Shown one piece after another: positions 1 to 6,408 of a stretch of 8,500 nt of DNA. The position numbers and the translations under genes are program-made. This stretch comes from an uncultured Clostridia bacterium. Lineage in GTDB: Bacteria > Bacillota > Clostridia > TANB77 > UBA1234. The stretch covers positions 1-8,500 of the forward strand of contig CANQLS010000061.1 in assembly GCA_947624765.1 (NCBI GenBank), written 5' to 3'. The number at the start of each line of letters is the position of its first letter. Positions within the stretch are counted from its first letter, which is position 1. The notes under the pieces are model-generated. The model had not been told where the DNA came from, did not search any database, and worked only from the letters and a program-made list of their open reading frames with translations.

Positions 1-1233
1 TTTAAGATATTAAGTTTATCTTCTGTAACATCTCCAATAATTCTAATAGCTAAGCCTGGGCCAGGGAAAGGTTGCCTATAAACCAAGTTTTCTGGAATAC
101 CTAATTCTAAGCCAGTTTTTCTAACTTCATCTTTAAATAAATCTCGTAATGGTTCTACAATTTCCTTAAAATCAACATAGTCTGGAAGTCCGCCAACATT
201 GTGGTGGCTTTTTATTACAGAACTTTTTCCTAATCCGCTCTCAATTACGTCAGGGTAGATAGTACCTTGCACTAAAAAGTCAACCGTACCAAGCTTTTTG
301 GCTTCTTCTTCAAAAACGCGAATAAATTCTTCTCCAATAATTTTTCTTTTTGACTCTGGGTCTGTTACATTTGCAAGTTTTGCTAAAAATCTATCTTTTG
401 CATTTACCCTAATAAGATTAATATCAAACTGATTTCTAAAGACTGATTCAACTTCGTCTCCTTCATTTTTACGAAGAAGTCCATGGTCAACAAAAATACA
501 AGTTGAATTTTTTCCGATTGCTTTAGAAAGTAAAACAGCAGCTACTGATGAATCAACACCACAGGACAATGCACATAAAGCTTTTTTATTTCCAATTTTT
601 TCTTTTAACTTTTTAATAGTTTCTTGAGTAAAAGAACTAATTATCCAATCTCCTTTGCAATTACAAATATTAAACAAAAAGTTTTTAATTACTTGTATGC
701 CATTGATTGAATTATTTACTTCAGGATGGAACTGTATTCCATATAATTTTTTATCTGCATTTTCCATGGCAGCATTTGGACAAGATGGAGTAGAGGCAAT
801 ATTTTTAAACCCTGTTGGAAGTGTTTCAACATAATCTGTATGACTCATTAAAAATCCATTGGTATTACCAAACTCTTTTAAAAGTAAAGAAGAATTGTCT
901 ATTGTTACATCAGTTGTTCCATACTCACGTTTATCTGCTTTTGCAACATTTCCACCTAAATAATATGTCATAAGTTGCATACCATAACAAATTCCAAGTA
1001 CGGGTATGCCTAATTCAAAAATTTCTTTGCTACATTTTGGAGCATCTTCTCCATAAACACTAGCAGGTCCACCAGTAAAAATAATTCCTTTTGGGGCTTT
1101 TTCTTTTATTTTGTCAATTGATATATTATAAGGAACTACTTCAGAATAAACACTGCATTCTCTAACTCGTCTTGCTATTAATTGATTGTATTGTCCGGCC
1201 AAAATCTAAAATTAAAATTAATTCATTTTTCAC
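1..1233 (-). CDS. guaA: GMP synthase (glutamine-hydrolysing), copy 1, 3' end outside window, 1-bp frameshift near start
   Basis: This is the N-terminal 410 residues of GMP synthase, which converts XMP, glutamine and ATP to GMP in the cytoplasm. The sequence matches the complete locus at 6409-7945; the last ~100 residues of the dimerisation domain lie beyond the window edge. Visible are the glutamine amidotransferase nucleophile in GICYGMQ, the catalytic His and Glu in QFHPEV, the ATP pyrophosphatase loop SCGVDSS and the substrate loop KSHHNVGGLP. The proposed start is GTG at 1233 (reading M-K-N-E-L-I-L-I-L-D-F-G), preceded by AAAGGAGG with an 8-nt gap. An extra base in GGCC at 1197-1200 puts this start out of frame with the rest. 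Without repair, the only in-frame start is a TTG at 1202, which has no ribosome binding site and loses the first strand of the amidotransferase fold. Whether this is a real second copy depends on the status of the long repeat. Confidence 0.9.
1197..1200 (-). other. guaA: Apparent 1-bp insertion in guaA copy 1
   Basis: On the coding strand GAT TTT GGC is followed by CGG ACA, whereas the family motif D-F-G-G-Q-Y-N-Q-L requires GGC GGA CAA TAC. Removing one base of GGCC joins the GTG-initiated leader exactly to the long frame. In the downstream frame a TAG stop lies two codons before the TTG at 1202. The same change is at 7909-7912. Confidence 0.85.
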
Positions 1234-1240
1234 TTATTTT

Positions 1241-1250
1241 ACCTCCTTTT
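1241..1250 (-). promoter_or_regulatory. guaA ribosome binding site, copy 1
   Basis: The minus strand reads AAAAGGAGGT, a near-perfect Shine-Dalgarno, 8 nt before the GTG at 1233. It fixes the guaA start: the nearby ATG inside the leader (1224-1226) is out of frame and meets a stop after one further codon, and the TTG at 1202 has no such site. The repeat copy is at 7953-7962. Confidence 0.85.
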
Positions 1251-1261
1251 ACTTTTGCTAC

Positions 1262-1290
1262 ATTTTATCATATAAGGTAAAAAAAGTAAA
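1262..1290 (-). promoter_or_regulatory. Candidate guaA promoter, copy 1
   Basis: On the minus strand, a -35-like TTTACT (1285-1290) and a -10-like TAAAAT (1262-1267) are 17 bp apart. Transcription would start near 1255 and give a leader of about 22 nt that just contains the ribosome binding site. An alternative is TTGACA at 1332-1337 with TATTTT at 1310-1315 (16-bp spacer), giving a leader of about 70 nt. In DNA this AT-rich both are tentative. The repeat copy is at 7974-8002. Confidence 0.4.
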
Positions 1291-1333
1291 GAATTTGAGC
1301 TTTTACAAGAAAATAATTGATAATATTTTAATG

Positions 1334-1404
1334 TCAACACATATGGCTTTTTTGTATATTACATTTAGATTACATTTATATGAAGTTTCTATTACATGTG
1401 TTGA
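1334..1404. repeat. Inverted repeat with 9-bp arms, copy 1
   Basis: TCAACACAT (1334-1342) and its complement ATGTGTTGA (1396-1404) are separated by 53 bp. Read outward on opposite strands, both arms extend to ATGTGTTGA(C/A)AT, so each contains a -35-like hexamer: TTGACA towards guaA and TTGAAA towards LRR-A. It may be paired -35 regions of divergent promoters or an operator pair. The arms are too far apart for a compact hairpin. The repeat copy is at 8046-8116. Confidence 0.4.
1358..1397. repeat. Helix-phased ATTACAT direct repeats upstream of LRR-A promoter
   Basis: ATTACATTTA occurs at 1358-1367 and 1369-1378, and ATTACAT again at 1391-1397. The starts are 11 and 22 bp apart, that is one and two helical turns, immediately upstream of the -35 box at 1401. 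Such phasing is typical of tandem binding by response-regulator-type activators. The regulator is unknown, and chance is possible in DNA with this base composition. The repeat copy is at 8070-8109. Confidence 0.4.
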
Positions 1405-1429
1405 AATGAATATATGCTTATGTTAGAAT
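1401..1429 (+). promoter_or_regulatory. Candidate promoter of the LRR operon
   Basis: TTGAAA (1401-1406) and TAGAAT (1424-1429) are separated by exactly 17 bp, and TG at 1421-1422 forms an extended -10 (TG-N-TAGAAT). Each hexamer is one or two bases from the vegetative sigma consensus. Predicted transcription start is near 1436, leaving a leader of about 70 nt before the GTG of LRR-A. It would drive all three LRR genes. The copy at 8113-8141 is identical. Confidence 0.65.
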
Positions 1430-1492
1430 AAAAATATAATAATATGTCTAGCACCATAATTAGACAAATTAAAACAAAAAAGTAAACAAATG

Positions 1493-1499
1493 AAAGGGG
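1493..1499 (+). promoter_or_regulatory. LRR-A ribosome binding site
   Basis: AAAGGGG lies 8 nt before the GTG at 1508 and supports that non-ATG start. It differs from the AAGGGAG used by the two downstream paralogues. The copy is at 8205-8211. Confidence 0.75.
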
Positions 1500-1507
1500 T
1501 AATTTAA

Positions 1508-3166
1508 GTGAAGAAATTAAGTAACTTAAAAAAACAAAAGAAAGGAATTACACTAATTGCATTAGTAATAACAATTATAGTATTACTAATATTAGCGGCA
1601 GTAAGTATAGCAACATTAACTGGACAAAATGGAATACTAACAAAAGCAAGCGAAAGCAAAACAAAAACGGATAGAGCAGCTGCCAAAGAAAAAGTACAAA
1701 TAGAAGTAGCAGGGTCTATGGGAACAGACCTAACAGTAGACATGGATTTACTAAAAGATAATCTAAAGAAAAATTTAGGGCTAACAGATGAAGATATAAC
1801 AGAAAATGATGATGGAAGCATCACAATACCAGTAGATGGATATACATTTACAGTTTCCCCTAATGGAAAAATTACAGACAATGGAGAAGTACCAAAAGAG
1901 CCAGAGAAAGTTGAAGGTTCAAGTTTAGATTGGCAAGTAAATGAAGCCGGAGATACAATTATTGCTTACATAGGAAGTGGATTTGATGGAGATACTATTG
2001 TAATACCTAATTGCATAAATGATATAATGATTACAACAGTTGGAAACGGAAGTTGCATATTTAGTGATAAGCAAGACTTAATAAATGATAAAAAGTTAAA
2101 AATATCAAATGAAATACAATATATAGGGAATAATGCTTTTATAGGATGTTCAACATTGATAGGAGATTTAGACATACCAAATACTGTAAAAACAATAGGT
2201 CATGGTGCATTTATGGGATGTACTGGCTTCAATGGAAATTTAACTATTCCTGAGGGTGTTAAAGAAATTCAAGATAGTGCTTTTTTTGCCGATAAATTTT
2301 CTGGAAAGCTTGAGATTCCAAATACTGTAGAAATTATTGGAAATTCTGCATTTGCACAATGTGGTAATTTTACAGGAGATTTATATTTATCAAAATCTAT
2401 TACTAAATTAGGTCCTTCTGCTTTTGCTAATTGTAGGGGTTTAAATGGAACTTTGACTATAGGAATGATTAATACAAATACTAGTGACCAAATAGCTCCT
2501 AATTATTTTCTTGGTATACGATTTAAAAACCTTATATTAGAAGATACCGTAAGAATAATCGGATCATCTACATTTCAAAGTCAGCATTTTTTAGAACCTA
2601 AATTAGTATTACCTAATGAGGTAGAAGAAATTGGTCAACGTGCATTCTGTGATTGCTCATTTGAAGGAAATTTGGTTATTCCTTCAAGTGTAAAAAAAAT
2701 AGGTTTAAGTGCTTTTTATGGTAATAATTTTACGGGAGATTTAACTATTCCAAGTTCAGTACAAGAAATAGGTGAAACTGCTTTTGCTTATTGTAATAAT
2801 TTCGATGGAACTCTTACAATTGGATGTTCTATTATACCTAGTTCTGTATTTAGTAGTGCAAAATTTAAAAAGTTAATTTTAGAAGATACTGTTGTTACAA
2901 TAGAAGGAAATGTATTTACTTCTTGGACTAATTTAAAGGGAGAATTAATTATACCAAATAGTGTAACTTCAATAGGTAGTTATGCGTTTGCAGGTTGCAC
3001 TGGACTTACAGGAGAATTAATTATTCCAAATAGTGTAAATTCAATAAGTGATTATGCATTTTCGAATTGTACTGGGTTTACTAGCATAAAAATAATGAAT
3101 TCAGACGCACAAGTAGACAGCTTAGCGTTTAATGGATGTAGTGTTTCACCTACTTACGGTAACTAA
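1508..3166 (+). CDS. LRR-A: prepilin-like N-terminus with BspA-type leucine-rich repeats, 552 aa
   Basis: Residues 1-13 are a Lys-rich leader ending KKG, followed at I14 by a hydrophobic helix (about I14-L37) starting I-T-L-I-A-L-V. This resembles a type IV prepilin cleavage site, K-G/I, but with Ala where pilins have Glu5. Residues ~38-127 form a charged helical and linker module shared with LRR-B and LRR-C. From about residue 195 to the end there are roughly 15 repeats of 23-24 residues with pattern L-x-I-P-x-S-V-x-x-I-G-x-x-A-F-x-x-C-x-x-L, the BspA/TpLRR (LRR_5) type. There is no second membrane segment and no LPXTG signal. The protein is probably inserted by its N-terminal helix and displayed outside; it could be an adhesin or a pseudopilin-like surface protein, and the ligand is unknown. 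It starts at GTG behind AAAGGGG, is the first gene of a probable three-gene operon, and its first 93 codons recur at 8220-8500. Confidence 0.9.
   Translation: MKKLSNLKKQKKGITLIALVITIIVLLILAAVSIATLTGQNGILTKASESKTKTDRAAAKEKVQIEVAGSMGTDLTVDMDLLKDNLKKNLGLTDEDITENDDGSITIPVDGYTFTVSPNGKITDNGEVPKEPEKVEGSSLDWQVNEAGDTIIAYIGSGFDGDTIVIPNCINDIMITTVGNGSCIFSDKQDLINDKKLKISNEIQYIGNNAFIGCSTLIGDLDIPNTVKTIGHGAFMGCTGFNGNLTIPEGVKEIQDSAFFADKFSGKLEIPNTVEIIGNSAFAQCGNFTGDLYLSKSITKLGPSAFANCRGLNGTLTIGMINTNTSDQIAPNYFLGIRFKNLILEDTVRIIGSSTFQSQHFLEPKLVLPNEVEEIGQRAFCDCSFEGNLVIPSSVKKIGLSAFYGNNFTGDLTIPSSVQEIGETAFAYCNNFDGTLTIGCSIIPSSVFSSAKFKKLILEDTVVTIEGNVFTSWTNLKGELIIPNSVTSIGSYAFAGCTGLTGELIIPNSVNSISDYAFSNCTGFTSIKIMNSDAQVDSLAFNGCSVSPTYGN
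1544..1924 (+). repeat. Conserved 381-bp N-terminal module, copy A
   Basis: This runs from the Gly of the K-G/I cleavage site to the G-S-S after the acidic linker, 127 codons. Modules B (3242-3622) and C (4914-5294) have exactly the same length with no indels. By eye I count about 16 differences between A and C (about 96% identity). Downstream sequences diverge much more. The pattern suggests recent duplication or continuing gene conversion of the anchor region. Confidence 0.85.
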
Positions 3167-3205
3167 TTAAAAATATAAATAAAAATAAACAAGGGAGAAA
3201 TGAAA
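3167..3205 (+). promoter_or_regulatory. LRR-A/LRR-B spacer with ribosome binding site
   Basis: This short AT-rich spacer ends in AAGGGAG (3191-3197). That site is 8 nt before the ATG at 3206 but only 2 nt before the ATG at 3200, so 3206 is the better start. The spacer closely resembles the one at 4844-4880, so the repeating unit of the gene family includes the intergenic DNA. No terminator or clear promoter is seen, consistent with co-transcription. Confidence 0.65.
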
Positions 3206-4843
3206 ATGAGGGGATTAAAAATTGTAACCAAAAAAGCAAAGGGAATTACGCTAATAGCATTAGTAATAACAATAATAGTATTACTAATACTAGCGGCAGT
3301 AAGTATAGCAACATTAACTGGACAAAATGGAATACTAACAAAAGCAAGTGAAAGCAAAACAAAAACAGATAGAGCAACTGCCAAAGAAAAGGTACAAATA
3401 GAAGTAGCAGGGTCTATGGGAACAGACCTAGCAGTAGATATGGATTTGCTAAAAGATAATTTAAAGAAAAATTTAGGACTAACAGATGAAGATATAACAG
3501 AAAATGATGATGGAAGTATTACAATACCAGTAGATGGATTTACATTTACAATTTCCCCTAATGGAAAAATTACAGACAATGGCGAAGTACCAAAAGAGCC
3601 AGAGAAAGTTGAAGGTTCAAGTTTAGATTGGCAAGTAAATGAAGCAGGAGATACAATTATTCAATATATAGGAAGTGGATTTGATGGAGATACAGTAGTA
3701 ATTCCAAACTATGTAGATGGCAAAAAAATAACTGTATTAGGTGATGGTACTTCTCCAATATTTGTTGAGTCAAGTTCCGACTATATACAACATAAAAAAT
3801 TAAAAATTTCAGAAGGAATAGAAGAAATAAATAATGATGCATTTGTAAAATGTAGCGGATTTATAGGAGATTTAATAATTCCCAATGGTGTAAAAACTAT
3901 AAAATCAGGGGCATTTGGTTCTTGCAGTGGATTTACAGGAGATTTAACAATTCCAAGTAGTGTAACTATATTACAAGGAGGAGCATTTACTACCTATGGA
4001 ATTCAAGGAACATTAACAATAGGGGTACCTGATATTTTAGATGGGGGGATGTTTGCAAATTTTAAATTTAAAAAATTAATATTAAAAGATACAGTAAAAA
4101 CAATAGGTTCTGGAGCTTTCTCTAGTTGCACTAACTTAATAGGAGATTTAATAATTCCAAATAGTGTAACAACTATAAAGTCAGGAGCTTTTAGCGGATG
4201 CACTGGATTAACAGGAGATTTAACTATTCCAAATAGTGTAACTACATTACAATCAGGAGCATTTAGTAATACTAGATTTCAGGGAACATTAACAATAGGA
4301 GCACCAAATATTCCAAACTATATGTTTCGTAATTTCAAATTTACCAAATTAATATTAAAAGATACAGTAAAAACAATAGATCCTGGAGCTTTTGCTAGTT
4401 GCACTGGATTAACAGGAGATTTAGTGATACCTAATAGTGTAACAACAATAGGAGCTGGTGCTTTTAGTGAATGTATAGGATTTACGGGAGATTTAATTAT
4501 TCCAAGTAGTGTAACTACATTACAAGTGGGAGCATTTAGTGGTGTTGGATTTCAAGGAACATTAACAATAGGAGTACCTAACATTCTAGATGGAATGTTT
4601 AGTAATTTAAAATTTACAAAATTAATATTAAAAGATACAGTAAAAACAATAGGATCAGGAGCTTTTTTTGGATGTTCAAAATTAACAGGAGATTTAGTAA
4701 TACCAAATAGTGTAACTTCAATAGGTAGCAAAGCATTTGGAAGTTGTACTGGATTTACTAGCATAAAAATAATGAATTCAGGAGCACAAGTAGCCGACAA
4801 CTCATTTGAAGGATGTAATGTTTCACCTACTTACGGTAACTAA
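3206..4843 (+). CDS. LRR-B: prepilin-like N-terminus with BspA-type leucine-rich repeats, 545 aa
   Basis: This is the second paralogue. Starting at ATG 3206 gives a 13-residue basic leader (M-R-G-L-K-I-V-T-K-K-A-K-G) of the same length as in LRR-A and good spacing to AAGGGAG; ATG 3200 would add two residues. The leader is followed by I-T-L-I-A-L-V and a single hydrophobic helix, then the shared 127-residue module. The C-terminal two thirds hold about 15 BspA/TpLRR repeats. Here they are unusually regular and grouped into three higher-order repeats of about 92 residues (DNA 3950-4771), each containing Q-G-T-L-T-I-G, K-L-I-L-K-D-T-V-K-T-I and two standard LRRs. The C-terminus, N-V-S-P-T-Y-G-N, nearly matches LRR-A. 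It is probably a surface-exposed binding protein in the same operon; the function is inferred only from fold class, and the ligand is unknown. Confidence 0.9.
   Translation: MRGLKIVTKKAKGITLIALVITIIVLLILAAVSIATLTGQNGILTKASESKTKTDRATAKEKVQIEVAGSMGTDLAVDMDLLKDNLKKNLGLTDEDITENDDGSITIPVDGFTFTISPNGKITDNGEVPKEPEKVEGSSLDWQVNEAGDTIIQYIGSGFDGDTVVIPNYVDGKKITVLGDGTSPIFVESSSDYIQHKKLKISEGIEEINNDAFVKCSGFIGDLIIPNGVKTIKSGAFGSCSGFTGDLTIPSSVTILQGGAFTTYGIQGTLTIGVPDILDGGMFANFKFKKLILKDTVKTIGSGAFSSCTNLIGDLIIPNSVTTIKSGAFSGCTGLTGDLTIPNSVTTLQSGAFSNTRFQGTLTIGAPNIPNYMFRNFKFTKLILKDTVKTIDPGAFASCTGLTGDLVIPNSVTTIGAGAFSECIGFTGDLIIPSSVTTLQVGAFSGVGFQGTLTIGVPNILDGMFSNLKFTKLILKDTVKTIGSGAFFGCSKLTGDLVIPNSVTSIGSKAFGSCTGFTSIKIMNSGAQVADNSFEGCNVSPTYGN
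3242..3622 (+). repeat. Conserved 381-bp N-terminal module, copy B
   Basis: Same length and register as the module in LRR-A (1544-1924). Protein changes are few (for example Ala/Thr in the D-R-A-x-A-K-E-K stretch, Thr/Ala in D-L-x-V-D, Tyr/Phe in V-D-G-x-T-F, Val/Ile in F-T-x-S-P). Confidence 0.85.
3950..4771 (+). repeat. Three tandem ~276-bp super-repeats inside LRR-B
   Basis: Units start at the Ile codon of I-P-(S/N)-S-V at 3950, 4226 and 4499, with periods of 276 and 273 bp (92 and 91 codons), and the third ends near 4771. Each unit encodes four leucine-rich repeats in fixed order: an L-Q-x-G-A-F repeat, a short G-T-L-T-I-G/M-F repeat, the L-I-L-K-D-T-V-K-T-I repeat and a V-T-T-I/V-T-S-I repeat. 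High similarity between units indicates expansion by unequal crossing-over or slippage, so copy number could vary between strains and could be mis-assembled from short reads. Confidence 0.8.
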
Positions 4844-4880
4844 TTAAAAAATATAAATAAACAAGGGAGAAAATGAAATT
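4844..4880 (+). promoter_or_regulatory. LRR-B/LRR-C spacer with ribosome binding site
   Basis: This spacer is nearly the same as 3167-3205. AAGGGAG (4863-4869) precedes the ATG at 4881 by 11 nt. An earlier ATG at 4873 is followed by TGA two codons later and cannot be the start. No terminator is visible. Confidence 0.6.
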
Positions 4881-6333
4881 ATGAAATTAAAAGATTTAAT
4901 CAAACAAGAAAAGGGAATTACACTAATAGCATTAGTAATAACAATAATAGTATTACTAATATTAGCGGCAGTAAGTATAGCAACATTAACTGGGCAAAAT
5001 GGAATACTAACAAAAGCAAGTGAAAGCAAAACAAAAACAGATAGAGCAGGTGCTAAAGAAAAAGTACAAATAGAAGTAGCGGGGTCTATGGGAACAGACC
5101 TAACAGTAGACATGGATTTACTAAAAGATAATCTAAAGAAAAATTTAGGGCTAACAGATGGAGATATAACAGAAAATGATGATGGAAGCATCACAATACC
5201 AGTAGATGGATATACCTTTACAGTTTCCCCTAATGGAAAAATTACAGACAATGGTGAAATACCAAAAGAACCAGAAAAAATAGAAGGTTCAAGTTCAGTA
5301 TGGCAAGTAAATGAAGAAGGAGATACAATTATTAAATATATTGGTGGGGAATTTGAAGGAGATACAGTAGTAATCCCGAACTATGTAGATGGCAAAAAAA
5401 TAATAGCATTAGGTTCTGGTATACCAATTTTTGTTTCTCCATATAATACTTATATACAACAGAAAAAATTAAAAATTCCGGAAGGAATAGAAGAACTAAA
5501 TAATAATGTTTTTTCTTCATGTTCAGGCTTTATAGGAAAATTAAAAATTCCAAATACTGTAACTAAAATTGGTCGTACTGCATTTTCGAATTGCACAGGC
5601 TTTACAGGTGACTTGAATATTTCAAGTTCTGTTGCTTCTTTAGGAGAATCAGTTTTTTACGGCTGTAGTGGGTTAAATGGAACGTTATCTATTGGAATGA
5701 AAGATACTAATCCTGAAAATAATAGTAATGTAAATTATTTTAATGGAACTAACTTTAATAAATTAATTTTAAAAGATACAGTAGAAAAAATAGGTGCTTA
5801 TACATTTAGTGCTGTTGGCTTTAATAAATCCGAATTAGTATTACCAAAAAATATCAAAGAAATAGGAGCTAATGCTTTTTCCAACTGTTACTTTACAGGA
5901 AATTTAATTATTCCAGACAGTTTAACAACTATAGGTAATGGTGCATTCTCTTCAAATTCTTTTACAGGAGACTTGAAGATTCCAGGAACAGTAAAAAATT
6001 TTGGAACAGGAGTATTTTATGATACTAATACCTTTAGTGGTACTTTAACTCTTGGAATAGAGGAAGTAAAAAAGATGTTTAATGGATTACCAAAATTTAC
6101 AACATTAATTTTAGAAAATACTGTAAAGAAAATTGGTAGCAACAATTTTTTACGGATGGAAAGACCTAACAGGAGAGTTAATAATTCCAAAAAGTGTTAC
6201 AACAATAGAAGCCATGGCATTTCTCGGATGTACCGGATTAACTGGTATTACTATACAGAATAAAGAGTCAGAAATCAATGTTGCAGAAGATGCATTTGAT
6301 GGATGTAATGTTGTACCAACTTATAGTGATTAA
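4881..6333 (+). CDS. LRR-C: prepilin-like N-terminus with BspA-type leucine-rich repeats, 1-bp frameshift near 3' end
   Basis: This is the third paralogue. The leader (M-K-L-K-D-L-I-K-Q-E-K-G) is 12 residues, then come I-T-L-I-A-L-V, the hydrophobic helix and the shared module. About 12 BspA/TpLRR repeats follow. The frame as written ends at 6263 after 460 residues, but the last ~40 (R-M-E-R-P-N-R-R-V and onward) are not LRR-like. The LRR pattern continues in the +1-shifted frame (F-Y-G-W-K-D-L-T-G-E-L-I-I-P-K-S-V) to a stop at 6331-6333, ending C-N-V-V-P-T-Y-S-D, the counterpart of the C-N-V-S-P-T-Y-G-N cap of LRR-B. Removing one T from the T6 run at 6146-6151 gives a continuous 483-residue protein whose repeat aligns residue-for-residue with the corresponding LRR-A repeat. 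The gene is either intact with a sequencing error, phase-variable, or truncated. It is the last gene before the shared terminator. Confidence 0.85.
4914..5294 (+). repeat. Conserved 381-bp N-terminal module, copy C
   Basis: Same length and register as modules A and B. Relative to A the changes include Gly for Ala in D-R-A-x-A-K-E-K and Gly for Glu in L-T-D-x-D-I-T. Confidence 0.85.
6146..6151 (+). other. T6 run with apparent +1 frameshift in LRR-C
   Basis: With six T the frame reads S-N-N-F-L-R-M-E-R-P and loses the LRR pattern. With five T it reads S-N-N-F-Y-G-W-K-D-L-T-G-E-L, matching G-N-V-F-T-S-W-T-N-L-K-G-E-L of LRR-A without a gap. A homopolymer of this kind is prone both to read errors and to slipped-strand switching. 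Confidence 0.8.
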
Positions 6334-6345
6334 TTAGATAATAAA

Positions 6346-6388
6346 TAAAAGTCTGTAACATAATTAATACAAATGTTACAGACTTTTA
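6346..6388. terminator. Bidirectional hairpin terminator between LRR-C and guaA
   Basis: A perfect 15-bp stem pairs 6346-6360 (TAAAAGTCTGTAACA) with 6374-6388 (TGTTACAGACTTTTA) around a 13-nt loop. It lies 12 nt after the LRR-C stop and about 20 nt from the guaA stop on the other strand. The stem edges give T-runs on both strands, so it can end both convergent transcripts. Confidence 0.88.
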
Positions 6389-6408
6389 AAAATCATAATA
6401 ACACTTAA

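Larger units (their letters stand above)
1234..1507. other. Divergent intergenic region between guaA and LRR-A
   Basis: This is 274 bp of very AT-rich non-coding DNA separating the divergent guaA and LRR-A starts. It holds both ribosome binding sites, promoter candidates in both directions, an inverted repeat (1334-1404) and phased direct repeats (1358-1397). I saw no purine riboswitch, tRNA, T-box or convincing small gene. An 84-codon frame (1172-1426) overlaps the guaA start and its promoter region and looks spurious. Confidence 0.8.
1..1788. repeat. Long exact direct repeat, copy 1 (partner 6713-8500)
   Basis: These 1788 bases recur at 6713-8500 with a constant offset of 6712 and no mismatch at any place I compared (both ends, the guaA interior, the intergenic region and the LRR-A start). 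The repeat runs off both edges of the window, so its true limits are not visible. It spans most of guaA, the divergent intergenic region and the first 93 codons of LRR-A. Identity that includes non-coding DNA and an apparent frameshift means either a very recent duplication or the same molecule read twice (circular or mis-assembled contig). Confidence 0.95.

Noticed and set aside
1172..1426. 84-codon plus-strand frame (again at 7884-8138)
   Set aside because: It overlaps the guaA start, its ribosome binding site and the divergent promoter region, has no ribosome binding site of its own, and its composition simply reflects AT-rich non-coding DNA.
1445..1466. TGTCTA/TAGACA hairpin in the LRR-A leader
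   Set aside because: Only 6 bp of stem with a 10-nt loop and no T-run; too weak to call a terminator or attenuator.
1234..1507. Purine riboswitch upstream of guaA
   Set aside because: Considered because purine genes in Firmicutes often carry one, but I saw none of the conserved junction sequences, and the likely leader is short.
1504..1881. Minus-strand frames opposite the LRR N-terminal modules (also 3163-3579, 4844-5251, 8216-8455)
   Set aside because: They look alike only because the module on the plus strand is conserved. They are antisense shadows with no ribosome binding site, and the plus strand shows clear family motifs.
3950..4771. CRISPR array or diversity-generating retroelement target
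   Set aside because: The repeats are in-frame coding LRR blocks without unique spacers. No Cas gene, reverse transcriptase or template repeat is present in the window.
6133..6333. Separate 66-codon gene after LRR-C
   Set aside because: It is the frameshifted continuation of LRR-C: it begins mid-repeat, overlaps the upstream frame, has no ribosome binding site and ends in the family C-terminal cap.
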